DNA from: Flavobacterium sp. IMCC34852
Lineage (GTDB): Bacteria; Bacteroidota; Bacteroidia; Flavobacteriales; Flavobacteriaceae
DNA length: 64,000 nt
Direction of reading: 5' to 3'
Assembly: GCF_030643905.1 (NCBI RefSeq)
Contig: NZ_CP121446.1
Location: 2,604,001 to 2,668,000 of the forward strand
The notes under the pieces are model-generated. The model did no database searches. It saw only the letters and a list, made by a program, of their open reading frames with translations, and had not been told where the DNA came from. A program made the position numbers and the translations under genes. Each line of letters starts with the position of its first letter. The first letter of the stretch is position 1. Shown here one piece after another: positions 52,632-61,600 of this stretch.

Positions 52632-55600
52632 TTAGTATACCACTTTTTTGGTTACAGTTCCACCGTTTTCTCCTTCAATTTTAACAAGTAATACTTGTTG
52701 GGTAGTAGGTAAGGTTGTAAACACAGTTACTGTGTTATCTACTTGCTTTTGGGAAGCAAGCTCTCGGCCTCTAACATCGTAAATGGTTACATTTTTCATG
52801 TTAACGGTTCCCGAGTTAATATGTAATCCTCCATTGTTTTGGTAAACCACCACCGAATTCTGATTGAATACCGGATTGTTTGTTCCCAATGCATTGGTAG
52901 TATAACGAATTCTGAATCTATTGTCAAATGTTCCGCTCTCCGTCGCAAAAGAGTAAGGTGCTGCTTTAAGGTCGTGGATTACATTCAACACTAAATCTTC
53001 TAAATAAATGTTTTGCGAAGCAAACAAACCGTCAAAATCAGCAAGATTAATAGTGTAAGTACTATTGATGGTTGATTTGTATCCTAACGGAATCATTTCG
53101 TTTACATCAAAAGCCAATTGTTTTCCTTGGATGCTCAACTTAGTGTTGTCAACCATAGTATAAAGGGTAATAGCATTACCGATATCTACCATTTCACCGT
53201 CAAACAAACGGTCTATACCATTGGTAGCCGATTCTACATAACCTACTAAAGCTTGTTTGAAAGCTCCTTCAGTATTGGTGATGTCTAACCAGTATCTGTG
53301 CTTTTCTAAGCTCAATTCTGCCTCAGCATTGTTGGCGGTGTTTGGTGACAATCTGTAGAACTGACTGTTATTTCCGGCCGCACGCATGCTGTTTTTGAAA
53401 GTAGCCGTTCCGCTCGAGAATCCTTTGATAAAGAATCCTTGACCTGAGGCAATATAGCCTAACGGCACTGCATTACTTCCTCCGCCACCGAAACCGGTAT
53501 TGGTAGCTGCACTGGTACCTCCTACTAAATTGTATATCGCATAATCACTACCGGTATATTGGTAAGTAGCATTAATTGGTGTATTGTGTGTCCAGAAATA
53601 AAGGGTTCCGTTTAAGTTGGTATTGGCCGGGTCTAAAATGAAAGCACTAGCCGATAACGCACTGGTATAAGGGTTTCCTATTAAATTCATTTGAGCGGCA
53701 CCACCTACTATAGGCGTGGTTAAAGTACCATTATTAGGTGTACCATTGAACGAAGCGGTATAAGTTGCCGGCGTATTGATATCATAATCAAATGGTGCAC
53801 GGATAATATATCCTTTACCCACATCCATCAAAGAAGTCGGATTGACATAAGCCCAGTTGTTCACACTGGCATCATAAAGATAGTAAGCATCAAATGGCGT
53901 ATTCGGAGAAACATTTACTAACGTTTGCGGATTCACCGGTGTTGACCAATAAGTGTAGTCAAACTGACGAATACCCGTAGTCGTTCTTTTGTAAGTTACG
54001 TTTCCTGAGTTACCTCCTGATACTACACCCGGCGCATTAGCTACGTCAACTACTTGATACAAACTGGCATTGTTTTCAAAAGTTAAAGTTCCGCCCGAAA
54101 CTACTACAGCGTTTTGCACGGTTAGAGTTCCTACGTCGAATAAAACTGTACCACTGGTTACAGTAACACTACAAGCCGATAAGTTTCCTGAAGTGGCACT
54201 GGCGTGTACTGATGAAGTATAGTTTCCTTGGAAATCAGCTCCAATGGTGGAAGTCGGACCGGTACCGTTTGACCAAGCCGAACCATTCCAAATCGCTTTG
54301 TTGAAAGTAATGGTTACTACATTCGAATACACATCAGAACAACCGGCTAAGTTTACTACCGCTCTAAAATAACGAGCTCCCGAGAACGTTCCTATTTGAG
54401 CAGAAGTCAAAGTAGTAGAAGCACTGGCAGCAATATCGGTAACACCCGCTGTAAAGGCAAGGTCATTGGCATACTGCCATTTCACTACCGAACCGGTATT
54501 ACCTGTTAAAGTTAAGTCGGCTGCAACTCCTGAACATACGTTTTGATCGCTCGAAGCTGTTCCGGCTACGGCACCACCAATTACAAAGGTAGCTGCAGTT
54601 CTACAAGTTGGATTAGAAGAACAAGCCGCATAGTATGTCCATGTTCCCGGAGTACTGGTATTGGCTAAGCCTGAGCCTGCCACACCCACCGGATTGAAAG
54701 GACTACCCGAGCCAATAGGAGTACCTCCTGAAGCAGCGGTGTACCATTGCACTTGAGAGTTTTGGTATAATAAAGTACTTCCTCCTGATGGTGGTGTAAT
54801 GTTCCAGGTGAAAGAAGTAGCGGTACTTCCTGAATAGAAAGTAGTATATAAGGTATAAGTAACTCCTGCAGTTAAAGTGACTACCATTCTAGGGTATAAT
54901 CCTACTCCTGAGTCGTCATCTCCAATCACAAAAGTACCGGTAGCACAACTACCCGGAGTAAAGGCTCCTATGGTAATGTACCCCATAGCGTCTATAGTAA
55001 GCGGACTTGTAAAATCAAAAGTATAAGAACCTGTAACGCTTACTTGGAAGTTTACAGAAGTATATAACTGGCTGCTGGTTGAAAAACCACAAGTAGTGGA
55101 ATTACTCGAACTGAATGGTCTTGGGGCTGAAGGATCACTTAGTGTCCATGACCCGGAGATAGCGTTTACAGCATTACCGTAACCGTCACAAACTGTTGAA
55201 CTCGAAATGGTTCCTGCACCTCCGGTACAAATAGAAGCTCCCGTAGTAACCGGTGCCGGTGCTAATACCGTAAAGTCTGTAGCACTGTTAACCGACAATA
55301 CGTTAGTAGTCACTCTAATTTTTCCTGTGGTTGCGCCTGCCGGTAAAGTAGCCGTAATTTGAGTAGTACTGTTTACCGTGAAAGTTGCTGAAGCACCTCC
55401 AAAGAATACACCGGTAATTCCGGTAAAGTTAGTTCCTGTAATAACTACGGTTGTACCGCTTACACAAGCATTATCGGAAGGCGTAAATCCGGTGATGGTA
55501 GGCACATTGCTAACACAAACAATAGAGGCTGTCCATCCGGCTCCTAATACTGAACTGTCGGAACGGAACTCAAAAGTCAACGATCCGTCTGCCGCTGTGG

Positions 55601-58019
55601 ATAAGATGCTACCCGGTGAAGCGGTTCCTGACCAGGCATCAGCCGGACAAGTTTGCGGTAAGAATCCGGCAGCTCTACCAGACGGCATCAAAGTACCGGC
55701 CGAAGAAGTTCCGCTGTAAATCATTAAACCGTCCCAGTTGTTCTCGGTGGCAAAGGAGTTGAAAATAACCATCAACTTAGCGCCCGGTGTCGCCGGTACA
55801 AAAGTATACGAATAAGGAGCATAAGTCGGATTACCGGTTCTCTCATTATTAGCATAGTTTCCTCCGGTACCACCACTATCCGTAAAAGTGATATTAGAAC
55901 CACAAGTTACATTATATGGTGTAGTAAGATCAGAAATTCTAATCGTGGTTGGTGTAGTGATATTGGTTGTAGTAAAGGTGGCAAAAGCCGGTGTCCAAAT
56001 ACTGATTTGAGCCCCACAATTGGCACGCACCCATACATAATAAGTGGTGTTAGGAGACAAGGTAGAGAAAGTAATGCTGTTAGAAGCTACGGTTCCTGTT
56101 CCTGCGTCGTTGTAATTTGGTGGTGTGTTTGAAGTTGAAATAAAGTAAGCATACCCATTTGACGGTGCTCCGGTAGCCGGTGCATTCCAGTTTAAGGTAG
56201 CTCCGAAATCATTGACACCCGAAACCGGTGATCCCGGATAAGTAGGTGGCAAACAAGTTTCTACTTCTATACGAATGTTGTCAAGGTTTAATTGTACCGA
56301 AGGATCTTCTAAATCATCTACAAAGAAACGCAAGTAATACGTTCCGGTTACTGATGGCGTGTAATTCACGATATTAGAATTAATTACCGAGAAGAAACCA
56401 TTGTAGGCAATGGAATTGCTAATATTAGAAACCGTTGGCGCAGTATTGTTAGCCGGATTACCAATATTCACATCCAAACTCGCATACCCGTTTAAGTTGG
56501 TAGAATAATCATAAGTAATACGGTATAAAGTTCCTGCCGTTAAGGTTACCCCTTGGGTGTAGAAACTATCTCCTACTTGGTTTGAGTAAATGTTACCATT
56601 AGTAGCATTAGATTGGAAAACTCCATCCGTAGAAGTACAAGTTGGTAAAACACCTCCCAGTAAACCATTGAAGTTTTCTAAATACACTACCGATTGTGGC
56701 GTACACAAGGAAGTAGCCGAAATTGGTCCGATCCAAGTACTCGTACTGCCTCCACAATTAGAACGTACCCAGAAATAATAAGTAGAAGAAGCCGATAAAC
56801 CGGTAACAGTAGCCGAAGTAGTAGCACTGGTTCCTGTAGGAGTTGTACCCGAATTAGGGGCTGTATTAGAAGTACTGTGGTAAATATCATAATTACTGGC
56901 AGTACCTGTAAAATTCAAATAAGCACTGTCGTGTGAAATACCTCCCGAAGGATTAAACGTCAAACTGGTTGGTGCCGGACAACCCACACACTCCAATTTA
57001 ATTCTGAAACCGGTTTGAGTAGTCGGAAGAGTTGGAAGTCCTGCATTTGTTGTAAACTTGTAAAACAAAGCTCCGTTGGCATCAACCGAAGTATAAGTCG
57101 CCGGGATTGTTGCACCGGAAAAGTTCATACCAGGTATTTGTGTAGCATAAGTATTGTCGGTAAATAATTGCAAATAGTCATTAGTAGCTTCTGTACTGAA
57201 AGTCTCATAAGTAGCTTTGATTTTGAAAGCCGTATTCGATGGTGTGAAATAAATACTATTCGATTGATTACCAGCAGAAGTATCAGAATCACCACCTACA
57301 TCATAAAAATAATAGGTACGGGTTACATCTAAAGTTACCGGACAAGCTGTTGCATTACCTAAAGCAGGTACTATTATATTATTTTCAGAAGCTACGGAAG
57401 AAGTCCAGGCAAAATCATCTAAACATACAGCTCCATTTGTTGGATTTATTCTGGTATCAGTTACTCTAAACTTATATCCTAGAGCAGTAGCCGGAAAAGC
57501 CGCAGTAACCTTTGCCTCTTGCCAAGTAGTATTCATTGATGGTAACACACCAGTTACACTAATTGTATTTAATGCTGTAGTAACATTATTAGTTCCTGCA
57601 GCAATATTATACCACGTAGCCCCTCCATCATCTGAAAATTGGAAAGAATAAAGAGTTGTAGCAACAGTAGCCCCCCTAATATAAAAAGAAAAGGAACTCG
57701 GCGTCATTATTAATGGCGAAGTAACTGAAGCATTTGATGTACTATTAGTAGGCTGTCTTAAACTAAAAACTCCACTTCTTACTAGTGTTGTAGTTGTATT
57801 ATGAACAAAGTTAGTTGTTCCAGCAAAGGTCCAACCATTTGCTTGCATTGTTGCTATAGAAGACGGAACACCCTCAAACCCTTGATAAGGCCCAATACAT
57901 TGCGCGTTAGTTTGTTGAAAAAGACCCAGCCAAAAAGTTAAGGCTAGCAGTAGGTATCGGAAAGAAGTAGTTTTTAATAAAATCGCATTACCCGAGGCAG
58001 TAAGTAAAGTTTTTTCCAT
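52632..58019 (-). CDS. Giant T9SS cargo protein with FN3, CUB and TIG domains, type C sorting domain
   Basis: 1795 residues from the ATG at 58019 (an ATG at 58046 would add nine). Signal peptide with a long N-region, cleavage after TNAQ. Order: MAM-like N-terminal part; fibronectin type III repeats (STYYFWVRSNC, TTYYVWVRANC); a CUB domain (about 700-840: NVTCGSNITFTDSGG, NWDGLMIYSG, GSLTFEFRSDSS); a TIG/IPT domain (PTITGFTPSDNACVSG, VVITGTNFTGITGVFFGG); then about 550 C-terminal residues shared with the neighbour at 58699, ending in MKNVTIYDVRGREL and TKKVVY, a type C T9SS sorting signal. Probably surface-attached or released adhesin or glycan-binding protein. Confidence 0.9.
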   Translation of the reverse strand: MEKTLLTASGNAILLKTTSFRYLLLALTFWLGLFQQTNAQCIGPYQGFEGVPSSIATMQANGWTFAGTTNFVHNTTTTLVRSGVFSLRQPTNSTSNASVTSPLIMTPSSFSFYIRGATVATTLYSFQFSDDGGATWYNIAAGTNNVTTALNTISVTGVLPSMNTTWQEAKVTAAFPATALGYKFRVTDTRINPTNGAVCLDDFAWTSSVASENNIIVPALGNATACPVTLDVTRTYYFYDVGGDSDTSAGNQSNSIYFTPSNTAFKIKATYETFSTEATNDYLQLFTDNTYATQIPGMNFSGATIPATYTSVDANGALFYKFTTNAGLPTLPTTQTGFRIKLECVGCPAPTSLTFNPSGGISHDSAYLNFTGTASNYDIYHSTSNTAPNSGTTPTGTSATTSATVTGLSASSTYYFWVRSNCGGSTSTWIGPISATSLCTPQSVVYLENFNGLLGGVLPTCTSTDGVFQSNATNGNIYSNQVGDSFYTQGVTLTAGTLYRITYDYSTNLNGYASLDVNIGNPANNTAPTVSNISNSIAYNGFFSVINSNIVNYTPSVTGTYYLRFFVDDLEDPSVQLNLDNIRIEVETCLPPTYPGSPVSGVNDFGATLNWNAPATGAPSNGYAYFISTSNTPPNYNDAGTGTVASNSITFSTLSPNTTYYVWVRANCGAQISIWTPAFATFTTTNITTPTTIRISDLTTPYNVTCGSNITFTDSGGTGGNYANNERTGNPTYAPYSYTFVPATPGAKLMVIFNSFATENNWDGLMIYSGTSSAGTLMPSGRAAGFLPQTCPADAWSGTASPGSILSTAADGSLTFEFRSDSSVLGAGWTASIVCVSNVPTITGFTPSDNACVSGTTVVITGTNFTGITGVFFGGASATFTVNSTTQITATLPAGATTGKIRVTTNVLSVNSATDFTVLAPAPVTTGASICTGGAGTISSSTVCDGYGNAVNAISGSWTLSDPSAPRPFSSSNSTTCGFSTSSQLYTSVNFQVSVTGSYTFDFTSPLTIDAMGYITIGAFTPGSCATGTFVIGDDDSGVGLYPRMVVTLTAGVTYTLYTTFYSGSTATSFTWNITPPSGGSTLLYQNSQVQWYTAASGGTPIGSGSPFNPVGVAGSGLANTSTPGTWTYYAACSSNPTCRTAATFVIGGAVAGTASSDQNVCSGVAADLTLTGNTGSVVKWQYANDLAFTAGVTDIAASASTTLTSAQIGTFSGARYFRAVVNLAGCSDVYSNVVTITFNKAIWNGSAWSNGTGPTSTIGADFQGNYTSSVHASATSGNLSACSVTVTSGTVLFDVGTLTVQNAVVVSGGTLTFENNASLYQVVDVANAPGVVSGGNSGNVTYKRTTTGIRQFDYTYWSTPVNPQTLVNVSPNTPFDAYYLYDASVNNWAYVNPTSLMDVGKGYIIRAPFDYDINTPATYTASFNGTPNNGTLTTPIVGGAAQMNLIGNPYTSALSASAFILDPANTNLNGTLYFWTHNTPINATYQYTGSDYAIYNLVGGTSAATNTGFGGGGSNAVPLGYIASGQGFFIKGFSSGTATFKNSMRAAGNNSQFYRLSPNTANNAEAELSLEKHRYWLDITNTEGAFKQALVGYVESATNGIDRLFDGEMVDIGNAITLYTMVDNTKLSIQGKQLAFDVNEMIPLGYKSTINSTYTINLADFDGLFASQNIYLEDLVLNVIHDLKAAPYSFATESGTFDNRFRIRYTTNALGTNNPVFNQNSVVVYQNNGGLHINSGTVNMKNVTIYDVRGRELASQKQVDNTVTVFTTLPTTQQVLLVKIEGENGGTVTKKVVY

Positions 58020-58484
58020 AGTTGTTTGTTTTTGTGGTATTGTCATTATATAGTGTAACCTTTATAAACTGTGTTACCCTACGGTTAAGATGTTAAAAAT
58101 ACATCATATTAAACATTCAATTAACATTGACTTTACCAAAAAACAACGTTTTTCGATAAATGGTCAATACAATCGACCAATGATAGCCTACTCAGCCTTC
58201 ATTGGAAGTAACATAGCATAAAAAATAATAAAAGTAGTACAATATGTTAAACAAAACTTAATATTAACTTGTTCAAACTTAGTACTTTTTGGGAGTTTTG
58301 GGTGCGCTAAATTAACAAATTGTCAATACTTTGCAACAATTGTTAATAAGTTGTAACACATTTTAGGTTTTTGACTGCGTTTTGTGTAAAAATACCTTAC
58401 TTATTTTAAAGCCCTTTATGTTAAATTAAAGTTGTGATAATCATTTCATGCCAATTTTCCGGACTTGGTGTTTTCTAAAACTTA

Positions 58485-58536
58485 TGTAACAATATTTTAT
58501 GTAACATTTTATTTTGTTACAAGTTTTTTTGTTACA
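58485..58536. repeat. Array A: TGTAACA x2 then TGTTACA x2, period 15 bp
   Basis: TGTAACA starts at 58485 and 58500; its reverse complement TGTTACA starts at 58515 and 58530. All four are exactly 15 bases apart. The spacers are A/T only apart from one G. As RNA or DNA the copies can pair 1 with 4 and 2 with 3, a nested stem. Confidence 0.85.
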
Positions 58537-58540
58537 TATT

Positions 58541-58568
58541 GAAAACACAATAGCGCATATTGTTTTCG
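58541..58568. repeat. Central hairpin between the two arrays
   Basis: GAAAACA(C)AATA and TATTGTTTTC are complementary apart from one extra C and enclose GCGCA. It separates array A and array B. Confidence 0.65.
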
Positions 58569-58578
58569 CCAATTGCTT

Positions 58579-58628
58579 TGTAGCATTTTTTTTGTAGCAT
58601 TTATTTTTGCTACTTATTTTTTGCTACA
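58579..58628. repeat. Array B: TGTAGCA x2 then TGCTAC(A) x2, period 14-15 bp
   Basis: TGTAGCA starts at 58579 and 58593; TGCTACT at 58608 and TGCTACA at 58622 are the inverted copies (the third differs at the last base). Steps of 14, 15 and 14 bases. Same architecture as array A with one base changed in each half-site (A to G, T to C), so pairing is preserved. Confidence 0.85.
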
Positions 58629-58698
58629 AGATTTATAAAGGATAGCGCAGGTAATGACGGATTGCCATTAGTACCAACTAAAAAAAGGTTTGGAAATT

Positions 58699-61600
58699 TT
58701 ATCGAATGACTTTCTTAGTCACTACGTCACCATTGACCGTAGTAATTTGAAGCAATAACACTTCGTTGGCCAAGCCACCGCTAACCGTAGTTTGTGTAGC
58801 GTTGATGTCTTTTTGTTCTCCTAAAAGACGACCGCGTATATCAAAAACCTTAACAGATTGCATAGGTAGGTTACCACTTAGAATCACAAAATTATCATCG
58901 GCGTTTTTGTAAACCACTACTTGGTTGGCGTTGAATGTTGCGTTATCTACGCCCAAAGTTCCATTGGTAAACACAACATTAAATCGACTGTCAAAAGTAC
59001 CGGCTTCAGTCACAAAAGTATAATCGCTTTGTTTGAGGTCGTGAATTACATTAAGTAAAGTATCTTCGAGGTAAATGTTTTGGTGGTCAAACAAGCCGTC
59101 AAAGTTAGACAACTTGATGGTGTAAGTACTAGCCGCCAATGACTTATACCCTACCGGAATCACCTCTGATATGGCAAACGGCAAAGCGCGTCCTTGGATG
59201 GAGAGTTTCTTTTCTTCTTGCAAAGTATAAAGGGTTACAGCGTTACCCACATCTACCATTTCACCGTCATAACCGCGGTCCATTCCGGTGTTGGTAGCAC
59301 CTTCTACATAAGCAATTAAAAGTTGTTTGAAAGCGCCTTCTTCGTTGTAAATATCCAACCAAAAACGGTGGCGTTCCAATAGATTAGCCGAATGATTTGT
59401 TGGAGGCGTATTCATTCTGAAGAACTGATCGTTATTACCGGTTAAACGCATGCTGTTTTTAAAGCTCACATTCCCCGAAGCCAATCCTTTGACAAAGAAA
59501 CCTTGTCCGGAAGCTATTTTTCCGTTAGGCACACTGTTGTTCAGTCCCACATTTGGCGCAGCCGAACCCGTGCCAACACCTCCGGCATAATTATACAAGG
59601 CATAATCTGCTGCGTTGTAATTGCCATTGGCTATAGGCGTATTGTGTGTCCACAAATAAATAGTAGCGTCAATCAAAGGCACATTATCGGCATCCGACAA
59701 AAACAAATCGGCACTCAAAGCACTCGGATAAGGATTTCCAAACAAGTTAAACTGATCGGCACCGCCCACGGCAGGAATACTAATGTTTCCGGTATTGGGC
59801 ACACCCACAAAAGAACCGGCAAAAACATTTGGCGTAGTTTCATTGAAAGGCGCATTTTCGGGCGCTCTGATCAAATAGCCTTTTCCGGGAACCATAGGTG
59901 CTGTGGTATTGGCGTAAGCCCAATTGCCTGCAGCGGCATCAAAGTAAAAGAACAAAGGCGAGTCAGGCGAAAAACCTATTAAGGTTTGCGGACTCACCGG
60001 AGTTGACCAATAAATATAATCGAAAATTTTAACCGGTGTACTGTTTCTTTTATAAGTAATATTTCCGGTGTTGGTAAATTGTACTCCGTTGTTGTTAAGT
60101 GTATTGATTTGTACCAAGCTGGCATTGTTTTGAAAGGTCAAAGAACCGCCGGTTACTTTCACATCGTTTTGGGTAATTAAGGTATGCCCTGAATTAAAGA
60201 CAACATTCCCCGAAAGTACCTCAACCGAACAAACGTTTAGATTTCCGGAAGAAGAATAATTTCCGTTAAAAATGGCTTTGATTCCTACAGACGGTAAACC
60301 GTTACTCCAAGTCGAACCATTCCAAGTAGTAGAAGGAAAACCAACAAAAACACCATTAGAATAAACCACCGGACAAGTTCCTGATTGTACGACAGCACGG
60401 TAATAACGGTTTCCGGCAAAAGTTCCTATTTGCGCAGCGGTCAGTGTCGGATTGGTATTGGCTATAGTGGTTAATCCGGTAGTAAAAGATGGATTGGTGG
60501 CATATTCCCAACGCACTATAGTACCGCCCGAGCCGGTTAAAGTAAGATCGTTTACGGACCAGTTGGCACAAACGATTTGGTCACTGGATAAAACACCCGG
60601 TGCCGGAGCCGGAAGCACAGTGATAGTAGAAGAAGCACTGGCCGAACAGCCATTGGCTCCTACTACACTTCCGGTATAAACGGTGGTAGTGGCCGGTTTG
60701 GCATAAACAGTACCGGTAGGAGTTCCTGCAATGTAAGGATCGGTAGCCGCCGCATTGAAATACAATCCGGTTGGCGGTGTCCAAGTTACTTCGGCTGCTA
60801 GGTTACCGCTGATTTTGACATTGTCAATTGCCCAACCGTAATCCCAGGTAGCTTCATATAAAAATCGGATTCTAACATCAGGATTTCCTGCATAACTGTC
60901 CATCACTACAGTTGCGTTCGAGAAATTGGAAGCAGTTCCTTGGGTAGCCAAGAAACTTCTGAGAATAGCCCAAGTAGTACCACCGTCGGTTGACACTTCT
61001 ACTCTAGCCTTGTTTCCGCCAATGTATCTGAGGTAGTGGTAAAAATTTAAGGTCGCTGAAGTATACCCAACCAAACTAATAGATGGTGATTGCAAGTAAG
61101 TAAGAGTACGATTGGTTCCCGGACTTCCTTGCGCATCAGAATTGGAAAAATAAAATTTAGACGCATCATTGCTGCTCACGTTGATATTCCAATAAGAACT
61201 GGTGTAAGTGTAAACGCTGGTTCTTTTGGTCCAAGCCGCATTGGCTATAGTACCGCCAACGGAAGCATTGATTTTAATCCAGTTATCGGTAGTACCGTTA
61301 AAGTTTTCACTGTAAATAGTGACCGGAGTTGCCGCTGCTAAGCTACCGGTAAGCGATTGAATCGCGCCTTCACAAATAGTAGCAGATGGCGGTATCACTG
61401 TAATGGCCGGTGGTTCAGGCTTAACAGTTACCGTATGAGAAATGACCGAAGTACACAAACTTCCCGAAGTTTGGGTAGCGGTTAAATTATAAGTTGTTGT
61501 GGTAATAGGTTGGAATGTATATCCGGCAGCCACCGAACCCGATAAACCTGCGGTAGTATTCCAAGTAAAATTATTATACGAACCGGCACCAGTTACGGTA

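Larger units (their letters stand above)
58047..58698. promoter_or_regulatory. 651-bp non-coding gap between two T9SS genes
   Basis: It lies downstream of the larger partial gene and upstream of the 1795-residue gene on the minus strand. Contents: TGTAACC / TGTTACC inverted pair at 58054-58078 just before the start codon; AACAATTGTT palindrome at 58335-58344 and a single TGTAACA at 58352; then the nested array at 58485-58628. No ORF, tRNA or promoter of standard type was recognised in it. A typical terminator directly after the stop at 58699 was not seen unless the array itself serves. Confidence 0.6.

Noticed and set aside
58485..58628. Possible CRISPR array
   Set aside because: The repeated units are only 7 bp, occur in both orientations, and spacers are 7-8 bp of A/T; no cas genes are present.
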